The translations under genes and the position numbers were made by a program. 64,000 nucleotides of DNA, taken from the NCBI GenBank assembly GCA_905220665.1, contig CAJNAR010000151.1, forward strand, positions 124,001-188,000. The letters run 5' to 3'. Below the pieces are notes generated by a model, which worked only from the letters and a program-made list of their open reading frames with translations, did no database searches and was not told the origin of the DNA. Shown piece after piece: positions 23,364-32,699 of the stretch (its first letter is position 1; each line of letters starts with the position of its first letter). This stretch comes from Albugo candida (lineage: Eukaryota > Oomycota > Peronosporomycetes > Albuginales > Albuginaceae).

Positions 23364-24164
23364 ATGGCTCCCAACTTAGACAATGCAGGTGGAGTGTGTG
23401 TGGCGGAACAGTACTGCGGTTTGAAACACAGAAGTCCAGTCGAGCCTTTATGTACACCGACACGAAAGGAAAGAGATTTGGCTGTTTTTTTCTTCGATTG
23501 GGGTACGTAAAACAATGATTATGGGTAAAAATGACTCAATTTTTTTGGATGCCTAGATGATACTCTAATGGCCTCGTCATATCTCTCTAGTTTAGGGCTT
23601 TGCCCTAAATTTTTGAGTAAAAAGCCATGTATACCCGAGAACATTTATCGAGATTTGCAAGTGCTGGAAAAGCTCGTGACACAAATTTTGGATGAAGCCC
23701 TAGCTTTAGGACGCGTCATTATCGTGACTGCGGCAGAAAGTGGTTGGGTGGAGCTATCTGCGTCTTTATATATGCCTTCCGTATTACCGTATCTACACAC
23801 ACGTGTCAAGGTGATCTCAGCTAGATCTGATTTTGAGTGTTTATATCCCGATTCTCCTCTTCGGTGGAAAGTTGAAGCTTTTAATCAAGAAATATTTCCA
23901 ATCTGGGAAACACTGGATTCGATATGCTCATTACCAAAGCAGATTATCTCGGTCGGAGACGGACCAACTGAGCGAGAAGCTCTAATTAGTCTGAAAGGAA
24001 AAGCAAAAATAAATTGCCATGGTAAATCAATGAAACTTCTTCCTGCCCCCAAATTGAAGGAACTTTGTATGGAACTGGAGATTATCTTGTCGAATATGGA
24101 TCAGCTCTGTACCTATGAAGGAGACTTGGATCTACAAATCTCATGGGACTCTATACACATGTAG
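23364..24164 (+). CDS. HAD-like hydrolase of a conserved uncharacterised protist/plant family
   Basis: Two exons, 23364-23502 and 23557-24164, joined over a 54-nt intron (GTACGT to CCTAG), give 248 residues. The splice recreates the HAD nucleophile motif FFFDWDDTLMASSYLS, which neither exon shows alone. Later segments are VIIVTAAESGWVELS (motif II region), VKVISARSDFE, the conserved WKVEAF (motif III Lys) and ISVGDGPTEREA (motif IV acidic region). The order and spacing fit a small HAD-superfamily phosphatase-like domain. The start at 23364 (MAPNLDNAGG) is the first in-frame ATG. Substrate unknown. I recall a similar family in trypanosomatids and plants, but no characterised member. Confidence 0.8.
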
Positions 24165-24380
24165 GCGTTTGGAGTGGAGGAATTTGCCAACGTTACAAAT
24201 CATTTGTACTTAGATATATACGTATAGTATCCTGATGGAAAATAATTTGATTGTAAACTTTTAATGTGTCAAACGGTTATGGATGCGGTTGTATTGAAAT
24301 ACTTGTAGTGGGTTTAAAATCGCTCTTTATTTTGTTTTTTGTTACGTGAATCACCCATCTGCAACCTGCACCGCGATCTC

Positions 24381-24893
24381 CTAATTGGCAGCGGCCAGCG
24401 CTGCTGCCAACGCTTGGTGAGTTTCTAGTCCGATTTGTGCGTCGATTTTCTCTGCGCTTCCATCGGCTGCAGTAGCCACAATCGATTTGTACTTGCTCAG
24501 ACCGGCTTCAGCTGCATCTCGATCAATATCATCCAATTTGACCAATTCAACACATGCAATATCTGTAACCGAATCGGCATGGGTAAATGCGAACCCACCC
24601 GCAGTGAAGAATGTTTGTACATCTTTTTCCCGTTCCAAGTGTACTTTGATAAGACCAGGTTTCATCTGAGAAATGATTGGCGTATGGCCAGCAGTGACAC
24701 CGTACTCACCAACGGCACCAGGAATTTGGATAAGATCCACTTTGGTTTCTTTGAATATACATTGATAAGGTGTCGAAAGATTCAAAGTGACTTTTTGAGG
24801 GGTAGAAGTCGTTGTCGAGGCTTCCGCCGCACGGCAGGAAACTGCATTGTGGAAAGCACGTTTGACGATCGCTCGGGATTTATGAAGCAACAT
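24381..24893 (-). CDS. mitochondrial F1 ATP synthase delta subunit (bacterial epsilon homologue)
   Basis: Central-stalk subunit of the mitochondrial ATP synthase. The first roughly 28 residues (MLLHKSRAIVKRAFHNAV) are basic and lack acids, a typical matrix-targeting presequence. The beta-sandwich follows, with LNLSTPYQCIFKETKVDLIQ, IPGAVGEYGVTAGHTPII (family hallmark) and FFTAGGFAFTHADSVTDI. An Ala-rich two-helix tail ends ALAAALAAAN. Length (170 aa) is normal for the family and no intron is needed. It lies 115 bp downstream of the small zinc-finger gene on the same strand. Confidence 0.93.
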   Translation of the reverse strand: MLLHKSRAIVKRAFHNAVSCRAAEASTTTSTPQKVTLNLSTPYQCIFKETKVDLIQIPGAVGEYGVTAGHTPIISQMKPGLIKVHLEREKDVQTFFTAGGFAFTHADSVTDIACVELVKLDDIDRDAAEAGLSKYKSIVATAADGSAEKIDAQIGLETHQALAAALAAAN

Positions 24894-25007
24894 TATTGGG
24901 GGAATGCCGCCGAATTAAAGTATGCGGCTAATATATACCGGTATTATACCGAAGTTATGCATTCAAGAAGTTTGCGATTTATATATCAAATTATCTAGGA
25001 AAGTTTG

Positions 25008-25364
25008 CTATTTGTCACGTCCACCATTGTGATGTGTGCCGATCACTTGTGTAGCGTTCGCTTTGCGCAATTCTTCTGCAATTCTTATGGATTCCTCTCG
25101 ATCAAACGGAACTTTGGGGTGTTTGCTTGCATAATGTAATCCCAACGACGTAGCATCAGGAGAAGGGGTCTAAACAGAATGAAAGTGAATATTAACAGCA
25201 ATGCAGAGTCAGAAGCTCACCTTGCATACGTCGCATATGAAATTTAACTTTGCGGTTTTACGTGTGACAGCTCCACTTTTACCTCCCCCTTTGCTTTTGC
25301 TTGCGGCCGCTTTCGCTTGCAATTCTTTTGCCGTGTGTTTCTGGAACTTTGCTTTTCCACCCAT
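25008..25364 (-). CDS. small zinc-finger protein (SERF / zf-met2 type), 101 aa
   Basis: Two exons, 25221-25364 and 25008-25169, with a 51-nt GT-AG intron; each exon alone is too short to stand out. The N-terminus is very basic (MGGKAKFQKHTAKELQAKAA, then a Lys/Ser/Gly run), followed by FICDVCK at the splice and LGLHYASKHPKVPFD. Together these give C-x2-C ... H-x4-H, as in the plant At2g23090-like SERF/zf-met2 family of small proteins. The C-terminal helix (REESIRIAEELRKANATQVI) is followed by THHNGGRDK. No function is established; RNA or nucleic-acid binding is plausible from charge. Its start is 60 bp from the divergent hydroxyacid oxidase start. Confidence 0.8.
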
Positions 25365-25424
25365 TTAAGTCGTTTTTTAGAACTTTGACGTTACAATACG
25401 GAGAATATCAATATAACGCGTTAC
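25365..25424. promoter_or_regulatory. 60-bp bidirectional intergenic promoter
   Basis: Only 60 bp separate the ATG of the small zinc-finger gene (minus) from the ATG of the hydroxyacid oxidase (plus). Both 5' leaders and core promoters must fit here or overlap the coding regions. No TATA box is obvious. Confidence 0.5.
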
Positions 25425-26732
25425 ATGAAATCGGTTCCCGGAAGCGATACGAAGCCAATCAACGCGCGGGATTATGAGGAATTTGCTCGAAAATTTCTCC
25501 CGAAAAAAGCTTACGACTACTATGCTACCGGAGCTGATGATATGATAACATTGAAGGAGAATCAAGATGCGTTTCAGCGAATAAAACTACGTCCACGAGT
25601 GCTCCGCGATGTCTCAGACATGCAAATGCGCACAAGTCTGTTGGGCAGTGAAGTAGATACTCCTATTTGCATTGCACCAACAGCAATGCACTGTATGGCG
25701 CATTATGAAGGAGAATTAGCAACTGCAAGAGCAGCCGCCAGAATGAATACTTGCATGATCTTAAGTACGCTTTCCACAAAATCAATCGAGGTACAAAATA
25801 CACGATATTTGAATTCATACAGCTTGAGATTAACCAAACCTATTGAAGGATGTTGCAGATGCTTCGGCTAACGGGATCCGTTGGTTTCAACTCTACGTGT
25901 TCAAAAACAGAGGTTTCAACACAATACTGTGGTGCATTTGGAAAATATAATTGTTTTGTGTAGATCTTACACTCAGCTTGGTTCAGAGAGCAGAAAAAGC
26001 TGGTTTCAAGGCGATAGTATTAACTGTGGATACACCAGTGTTTGGCCAAAGAGAAGCTGACGTTCGCAATCGCTTCTCGTTGCCTCATCACCTCAAACTC
26101 GCTAATTTCATGGATGCTAAGAGGGAATACGCACACGTGCAATCCAGCGACGGATCTGGTGTTGCCGAATACGTTTCCGCCTTTTTTGATCCTGCAATCT
26201 GTTGGGACGATGTCAAATGGCTAAAACGCAATACGTCATTACCGCTTGTTATCAAAGGTATACTAACAGCGGAAGATGCATTGATGGTCGCAGAAATAGG
26301 CTGTGAAGCGATTATTGTGTCTAATCATGGTGCGAGGCAGCTAGATGGTGTCTTGGCAAGTATCGAAGCGCTTCCTGAAGTTGTGAAAGCGGTCAGAGGG
26401 AAGAATATCGAAGTATATGTGGATGGTGGAGTCAGACGTGGCACAGATATTTTTAAGGTATTCAACAGCAAGATTTCTTGTGCATGCATTTCTAATTCGA
26501 ATCGCGAAGGCACTTGCGCTAGGCGCCCGAGCGGTTTTCTTAGGTCGACCGATTTTGTGGGGACTCAGTCACGATGTAAGTTTGGAACAATTTGATGAGA
26601 ACTTGCTTGATAAAGTTTTGTATGATCTTGAAGGGCGAAGATGGTGCGTTCAAAATGCTTCGATTGTTGACGGATGAGCTCAAAACTGCAATGACGTTTT
26701 GTGGCACTCGTCGAATATCTGATATAAGGTGA
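25425..26732 (+). CDS. FMN-dependent (S)-2-hydroxyacid oxidase (glycolate oxidase family)
   Basis: Peroxisomal-type flavoenzyme oxidising glycolate or other 2-hydroxyacids to 2-oxoacids with release of H2O2. Five exons (25425-25790, 25849-25912, 25964-26457, 26510-26575, 26634-26732), all with introns of 51-58 nt, join to 362 residues. Family motifs: AYDYYATGADD, PICIAPTAMH, IRWFQLYVFK, AIVLTVDTPVFGQRE, LPLVIKGILTAEDA (FMN Lys), IIVSNHGARQLDG (catalytic His-Arg), VYVDGGVRRGTDIFK and ALALGARAVFLGRP. The FMN-binding core is complete. The C-terminus TRRISDIR does not end in an obvious PTS1 tripeptide, whereas plant and animal enzymes usually do. Substrate (glycolate, lactate or long-chain) was not resolved. 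Confidence 0.93.
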
Positions 26733-28118
26733 TCAGAAGTGTTGTTGAAGAAATCATGACACTCATTATTTACTTTGGCAGTGTACAATATGTACAAGAT
26801 CAGCGATTGGGATTGCTGAAGTCACGCTACTAGTGAGGCTGGAGAAAATGTACGAACAAGATTATAAAAGTGTATTCTTGATGAGAGATCTATATAGAGA
26901 CTCGCATTGAACTCTGTAAGTTGCAGAGGAAATTGATAAATCTGTGCAGTAAGTCTAGCAGTGCACCACCTTTCTTTACTGACCAATTAAGTCCTTTATA
27001 CATTATAAATTTACATAGGGTGGGCGTCCGATTATTATACCAACAATATCTGGGGTTAATCCCATACAACAGCCCTGTGTGAATTCGATGTGTTAGAAAA
27101 AGAGTGAGCCCGTACCTGCGTAAAATCATATAAAGTATTGTAATTCAACTTGAGTAAACGATAAGTTCAGCATCTTGTACTCTTGAATATCGTATAGACG
27201 TCATAATATTCCTTCATTTCTATGGATTAGAGTGAGGTGGCACCCTGAATGAAAATATATAAGTAAGATGTCAATATTAGAAAGCACTAATAAAGAATAC
27301 GTAAACGTGAATATTTCTTCAGCAAAACTTTATATTTCACCTGCCCGTGAAGAAAGGCAAAGTATGTAGTGGTGCATAGTCTGGCCAGAAATCAGACGTG
27401 CGTGCGAAAATGTGATTTTTTTTTCATGGTGCAGATTATATATAAAAAGGTCAGCTGTTTTCTTCAACAACGATGCCTCACCCTGTAGCTTCTTACGTGT
27501 TCCGAGAAACAAGGAAGTGCGATTATACGATACTGGAATGAATATCTAGTTGGCGAAGCGCGATGCGTACGCAACGTTGTGCGCTGATATATCTAGGTGT
27601 CCGCTGAACGTTGTGCAAACAGAAAACGAGCAGTATACTGCTCTATGCCCTTGACAGAATTCAAGGTATGAACTCGAAAATTTCATAGCCTCATACATAT
27701 GTTAAGTTGTTTTTTTCGAAGGATTCAATCCCTTCTTTATGCCAACGGATAATACGATTCCGTAACTGTGACTTTCACAATCAAGGTTGCACTTTTCCCT
27801 CGCCCTTCCCTCGATATATATAATTTACAAAGCAAACCTTCCCGCTACGAGGAGGCTTTTCTCTGCACTTGAGTGCCAACGACTGGTCTCTCGTTTACAG
27901 TATAGTAAATCATTTGGAAAATCATAAATATAGTAAATTGTATAGAGTGTAGATGCAGGCTCTGTCAAAGACAGTACATTTTCTATAAAATATCTTCCTT
28001 CGATTGCCCAGAATCAATCCTCCTTACCCTTTTTATGCCAACAAAATGTTACGACCCCATAAAAGTGTCTGATCTATCATATCGTTGACCCTGTATGAAG
28101 GGAGGATGGGGGTTGTGA
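26733..28118. other. 1.4-kb intergenic region
   Basis: AT-rich, with no frame of credible protein character on either strand and no RNA gene recognised. The last 300 bp, with pyrimidine-rich tracts around 27790-27860, probably contain the promoter and leader of the zinc-knuckle gene. Confidence 0.5.
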
Positions 28119-29279
28119 GTGGTGAACGAAGATTTGGTAGCAAGACTGGATTCTGAAAACAAATCATTTTCAAATTTCACCAAACAGGGTCCCTCAAACA
28201 CTCTTTACAACCACTCAAGCTATAACCAACAAAAGGGAATCCAACAAGCCAGTCGCATGTTGATCTCCACACTCTCGGAAGGAACTTATCAAGCATTCCC
28301 GTTCAATGGAATTGGGAAGGATCCGCACATGTCCATGCATCGCGTGCTGAGAGAAAGGAATTCTAACGCGTATGATGAAGTGATCAAAAGAAAACAGTTT
28401 ATGGTTCCACCTATTCAAATTCCTTCTTCGTGTAAGATTCCGAGACTTTCAACACCGAAATTGCCATCTCTTCGGAATACATCGTCGACCAATGCGCTAC
28501 CTCGTATTATGTCCTCACCGCTAATGAGTACAACGACCGACAACCCTCAAGGAGACCTCATCGGCTCTGCGTTTATGGATACTCAGAGCCTGGCAAAAGC
28601 GCGACCTGATACAACTATCAGCCCTAATCTTGTGAGTATGTATAGAGATCATTATGAATATGACTATAGTCCCACTACATCGCAGTCATCGCCACTTCCT
28701 TTTCGGTCTGAATTAGTGAGGAAATATGCCATCGATCTCAATATGAAGACCGACTTGATGTCAATGAAACGATCAGGTACAAAACGATGTAATTTTCCGA
28801 TGTGTACCAACAGCGCACGAAGTCGCGGATATTGTTACAGTCATGGTGGTGGAAGAAGATGCTGCATGCCAAGCTGCACAAATGGAGCCGTCAGTCGTGA
28901 TTTGTGCAAGCGACATGGAGGAGGAAGGCGCTGTAAAATCAATGGATGTAAAAGTAGTGCTGAAAGTGGGGGGTTATGCTACAGTCACGGAGGGGGACGA
29001 CGATGCAATCTGTCGTGGTGCAATGCTCGGGCGAAACGTGGCGGGAAATGTGCTGCACACTTGAATCAGTCAGACAGCGAGGATAACTATGGTGCACATA
29101 ATAAGGATGTAGGAAGAGAAGTATTTTCGAGCACTGGAAAGGGTAGCGACGTCGCACAAACCCTTGTTGATTTGGCAGGTGAACAAGCTTGCAATTCCGA
29201 TACACAATCAATGTCGGAAGGGGTAGAAGTTATGGCGAATGATAGAGACGCGTACGCACTGGCAACCTTACTAAATTAG
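28119..29279 (+). CDS. WRKY19-type four-repeat zinc-knuckle protein
   Basis: The C-terminal half carries four tandem copies of a Cys/His knuckle, each reading roughly C-x4-C-x10-C-x3-H and linked by GGGRRC: CNFPMCTNSARSRGYCYSH, CCMPSCTNGAVSRDLCKRH, CKINGCKSSAESGGLCYSH and CNLSWCNARAKRGGKCAAH. This array, named after plant WRKY19-like proteins, is abundant in oomycete genomes and usually annotated as a putative DNA-binding or regulatory protein. The N-terminal 220 residues are Ser/Asn/Pro-rich and disordered. The frame is open from 28119, but the first in-frame ATG is 28257 and a stop lies just upstream, so the start is either 28257 (340 aa) or in an unseen 5' exon. Most likely nuclear; function is inferred. 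Confidence 0.82.
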   Translation: MVNEDLVARLDSENKSFSNFTKQGPSNTLYNHSSYNQQKGIQQASRMLISTLSEGTYQAFPFNGIGKDPHMSMHRVLRERNSNAYDEVIKRKQFMVPPIQIPSSCKIPRLSTPKLPSLRNTSSTNALPRIMSSPLMSTTTDNPQGDLIGSAFMDTQSLAKARPDTTISPNLVSMYRDHYEYDYSPTTSQSSPLPFRSELVRKYAIDLNMKTDLMSMKRSGTKRCNFPMCTNSARSRGYCYSHGGGRRCCMPSCTNGAVSRDLCKRHGGGRRCKINGCKSSAESGGLCYSHGGGRRCNLSWCNARAKRGGKCAAHLNQSDSEDNYGAHNKDVGREVFSSTGKGSDVAQTLVDLAGEQACNSDTQSMSEGVEVMANDRDAYALATLLN

Positions 29280-29725
29280 GTATTCTATTTCGCAATCTGC
29301 AAGTATCAAAAAATTAAGAATTGGTGACACTATAATAGTGAGATTGTCGCATGTCCGGCAAAAATATCGTAACCATCAATTGAATAAGGCTACTTTGTAT
29401 AAATTTTCATTCATTTCACCGCGCGATCAGTTCCTTGTCATCAAATCATACAAGATAATCAGTCTAATCAGGGTTAGACGGTGCATTATACTGTCGATTA
29501 TACCGGATAGCTGATACGAATTTGAACAGTGACTCTTACACAATTAATAGGTTGTAGGTTTGATAATGAAGTTGAGAAAAATCTTGCAGACGACAGAATT
29601 CAACACACCCGCTACATTGTTAACGGATATATTATAGAGGTCACATATGAAAATCTTTTATACTGTAATGTGAGATTACATACTAATTTACTTTATATAG
29701 CGTAAGATCTCGAGTGTTTACAGCT
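29280..29725. other. intergenic region
   Basis: About 445 bp of AT-rich sequence between the zinc-knuckle gene and the tRNA gene. No gene or repeat recognised. Confidence 0.5.
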
Positions 29726-29798
29726 TCCCAAATAGTCTAGGTGGTTAGGATACGTGGCTCTCACCCACGAGACCCGGGTTCGAGTCCCGGTTTGGGAA
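29726..29798 (+). tRNA. tRNA-Glu (anticodon CTC)
   Basis: Complete cloverleaf. The acceptor stem TCCCAAA pairs with TTTGGGA, with discriminator A at 29798. The D-arm carries TAGTCTAGGTGGTTAGGATA (A box). The anticodon stem CGTGG/CCACG encloses the loop CTCTCAC, anticodon CTC. The T-arm has GGTTCGAGTCC (B box). No intron. A TTTT run five bases downstream fits pol III termination. Confidence 0.97.
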
Positions 29799-29802
29799 CA
29801 TC

Positions 29803-29806
29803 TTTT
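29803..29806 (+). terminator. RNA polymerase III T-run terminator
   Basis: TTTT immediately after the tRNA-Glu 3' end, the standard eukaryotic pol III stop signal. Confidence 0.8.
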
Positions 29807-29903
29807 CGTACGTTGCGAGCTCGTATAAGTTTTTCCTTCCTGGTATACTTTAATTTCACCATACTTATGAAGCACCTTATAACTACTTTAGACAGCATAG
29901 CCT

Positions 29904-30864
29904 TTATTCCGATCCGTTAACAGCCTTTTGCGTCAATGACGCTCCTTTTAGTCCAGCTTGCTCGATTGTATCGTCCATACTGACTGCAATAGGTCGTGGA
30001 GGGAATCCTTCAAGTAAGATATACGGCTGGTCGCCGGTGCCATTTCTATTGCGTTCGGTGAGAATCTCGTAATTTGTTTCGAGTAATATCACGTACATCT
30101 CGATGATTGCATGCACATCACGTAGGGTGTGAGTCAAATTGAGAGTTGATCGAAGGCGAGTGCCATTATGAAGACGGATTTGTAATGTTGTAACGGGCTT
30201 TTTATCGTCCACGACAGGGCTTTCTACAGCTGCGATATTCCCACTTCTGAATATTGTACCCTCTCCAGATGAAGCGCTCCTAGAATGGGATATTAGATAT
30301 CAGTGGATGATTTTTTCGATTTTCTTGTTTCGTTTCAATTACCCCATAGATTGTCCCTCGCCGGAGAATGCTGTATATTGAGGTGGAGGAGGTGCCTGAT
30401 ACTCTTCTTGTCTCTTATCTATAAGACTTATGTCGACATGTTGACTACGATCATCAGATTCTAATTCCATGGGAACCACTCTATCCGATAGAAGGCATTG
30501 GTAAACTCCACTAATGATTATAAGCGTCTGCGTACCCTCGTTCGATTGCCTCCAGGAAAGGCCGATTTGCTGGATCATCACGAGGTCGATACACTCCACC
30601 ATTGACCGTGAATCCATTCCGATAAAATGTGATGACGTGATTCGGTTGTGTACTTGGTCCACTTTCCGAATTTGACATTGCCTGAGCTCGTGCAATAATA
30701 TTGCCAATATGATCCGTTCTTTCTCCATTTCCAGGACCAATTACTGATAGACCGCTTCCACCTCCATGATGCGTTCCCCCTGCATAATAAGAATTCGGTT
30801 GTCGACGGTCTTCATCGTTCTCCTCGTCCCGCCGCAAGCTCGATAAGCTTACAATATTCACCAT
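29904..30864 (-). CDS. p47/NSFL1C-type p97 cofactor with SEP and UBX domains
   Basis: Adaptor of the Cdc48/p97 ATPase in membrane fusion and ubiquitin handling. Exon 1 from 30864 holds a Ser/Gly-rich linker (GGGSGLSVIGPGNGE) and the SEP domain (HVITFYRNGFTVNGGVYRP, ANRPFLEAIERG). The next exon completes it (VVPMELESDD, VDISLIDKRQEEY). After GEGQSMG and another short intron comes the UBX domain (TLQIRLHNGTRLRSTLNL, PYILLEGFPPRPI). Within it a 51-nt GTACGT...AATAG intron should be removed, giving AIIEINGTGDQPYILL instead of a 17-residue insertion. The N-terminal UBA domain of animal p47 is missing: the protein starts just before the linker, or an upstream exon was not found. The TPR gene is divergent, 250 bp away. 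Confidence 0.9.
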
Positions 30865-31114
30865 ATTTCTTGTTTATAAGTTTGAAAACAAAATGTCTTA
30901 ACATTTAGATAACGGTTACAAATAAAACTTGAAGTTGAACGGGTTGGAAAGGAATCACAATCATTCCGCTCCATGCAGAAGCTTCATTGAACTACATGTT
31001 CGCGCAGTGAGTCCAGATTCTTTCGGTGTCTTAATTCTCCTGCGTTAAAGGCAGTTTTTTAAGCTAAATTAAGAATGAAGAAATAGTATTTGTTTGCTTG
31101 TTTGAATCGAAAGA

Positions 31115-32509
31115 ATGCAGCTAAATCTCAAGAAGTTGTACCCAAATTATTACTTGGAGGGTGATAATGAAAGAAAGGATTCTTCTAATTTGTCCAGTCG
31201 ATTTGGAGGAATGTCGAGTACACGTCGAGGAATGCAGAGAACAAAATCAGCTTTCTTAAAATGCGAAAGTGTTTCTAGAAACTTCAAGTCGAGTCACAGG
31301 ATCATTGCGGAAGGTGGAATGGCGGCAAACGATAGAAAGGAGTGGAAGAATTTGGATTCTGGCGGCGTCAGATTGATTTCGCGTCATGCAAGCAATGATG
31401 GGCGAGTCGTCAGGTCAAAGCAAATGAAAGATACTCGATCGAGTGCTATTTCGAGCGGGTTCGATCAAATCCGCTTTTCTCCGATTGGTAAAGATGAAGC
31501 TGCAAACAATGTGATATTTGATTCGGGAAGAGAACGAAATTTCACTCATCGTAACTCAATCATGAATGCAAGTAGGAGCATGCCAAATATGGTCATAGCT
31601 GGCCAATTAAGCTTACAAACACAAGATAGTAGTTTTTTTCTGACGGAACCGAAAGACAGTATGCTCGAAAAATGCTCCACAATAGCTCAAGTATTGGCAT
31701 TAGGATCTGTTTTATTGTATGGGTACAATTGTGCACAGGAAGCCAGCGGTATATGGCGGAACGCACTTGATTATTTTCAGCCTCGGCACAATGTTCAGTT
31801 GGCTGCTCTACTGCACCATCATATTGGTATTTCATGCAGAGAAGACCCCTCTAAGCTAGAAGATGCTCTAGCGATGCAGAAGGAGTGCCTACGTCTATCA
31901 GTTCAGTGCGACGATTCAAGGCTGATGGCTCGTGCTCATAAAACGCTGGGAGCTATTTACCTCGATAAAGAGGAAGTTGCTCGATCAAGTTGGCATCAAA
32001 GCACGGCATTGAAGCTGGCATTGCAATCCAGAGATATGGAACTTGAAGGGAGAATTCATGCAAATCTTGGCAACCTGGCATTATATCAAAATGACTTGGA
32101 GCTGGCTCTTATTTTGCACAAACGTGATCTCGAGCTAGCATCCTCCACTCTTCTTAATTCTTCGGTTGCACAAGCGCGAGCACATCAAAATCTTGCGATA
32201 GTTTACAGAAAAGCAAGACAAATAGATCGCGCCCAACATCATGAAAAACTGGCAAAAGTATACGGCAAAAGCGCTTTTCTTGTCGACATCAAGCATCATC
32301 TTTATGATGCTGTCGGAAATATTTATGCGCAGATATCAGGTTCGAGCTCCAGTGCGCTTACTTGTGGCGTCGCACAAGCTCTGGAAGCGCTCCTGCGTAT
32401 CACCGATCGATGTAGTAATCCCGCACTCATTTCGTTGCAAGATATTGCTCACGAGCAACTCTCAAACAGGTCCTATACTTTCGAATCTCAAGATGAACTC
32501 ACCGGATAG
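31115..32509 (+). CDS. tetratricopeptide-repeat protein
   Basis: Single-exon protein of 464 residues. The first 170 residues are basic, Ser-rich and low in structure. From about 190 to 400 there are consecutive TPR-like helix pairs, for example ARAHKTLGAIYLDKEEVARS, RIHANLGNLALYQNDLELAL and ARAHQNLAIVYRKARQIDRA. Spacing near 40 residues is typical of TTC/LGN-type (GPSM2-like) repeats. The last 60 residues are helical and end in DELTG. No catalytic domain, so a scaffold role is likely; partner unknown. The stop codon region coincides with the end of a SPOUT1-like relic on the opposite strand, so the terminal residues may have been acquired from it. Confidence 0.82.
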   Translation: MQLNLKKLYPNYYLEGDNERKDSSNLSSRFGGMSSTRRGMQRTKSAFLKCESVSRNFKSSHRIIAEGGMAANDRKEWKNLDSGGVRLISRHASNDGRVVRSKQMKDTRSSAISSGFDQIRFSPIGKDEAANNVIFDSGRERNFTHRNSIMNASRSMPNMVIAGQLSLQTQDSSFFLTEPKDSMLEKCSTIAQVLALGSVLLYGYNCAQEASGIWRNALDYFQPRHNVQLAALLHHHIGISCREDPSKLEDALAMQKECLRLSVQCDDSRLMARAHKTLGAIYLDKEEVARSSWHQSTALKLALQSRDMELEGRIHANLGNLALYQNDLELALILHKRDLELASSTLLNSSVAQARAHQNLAIVYRKARQIDRAQHHEKLAKVYGKSAFLVDIKHHLYDAVGNIYAQISGSSSSALTCGVAQALEALLRITDRCSNPALISLQDIAHEQLSNRSYTFESQDELTG

Positions 32510-32695
32510 ATGAGTCGTCAGTGCAGGAAGCTTTAATAACACCGCTTCTCCAGACCGGATGATCTGACTGTCAGGAAGAGACATGTATTGATCCACAGGC
32601 GTAGACCGAATACCTTGTTCGACTTGCACATCTCCATTAGATCCCGTTTTACTGCGTGCCTCAGATGGACTTCCAAGTGTTTCTAGCACTATCTA
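32500..32695 (-). pseudogene. internally deleted relic of the SPOUT1 last exon
   Basis: Reading the minus strand from 32695, an AG acceptor is followed by LETLGSPSEARSKTGS, matching LGTLVSPLEPRQKTG at the start of exon 2 of the intact gene (11428). After a short unrelated link it resumes with DSQIIRSGEAVLLKLPALTT, matching SQGSRTIRTEEAVLISLSAL near 11760-11820. Nucleotide runs agree as well, for instance AACACTTG and GGGATCTA. About 270 bp of the parent exon, including GYDLKIGTSERG, is missing and the first exon is absent. It cannot encode an active methyltransferase. Confidence 0.8.
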
Positions 32696-32699
32696 TTGG

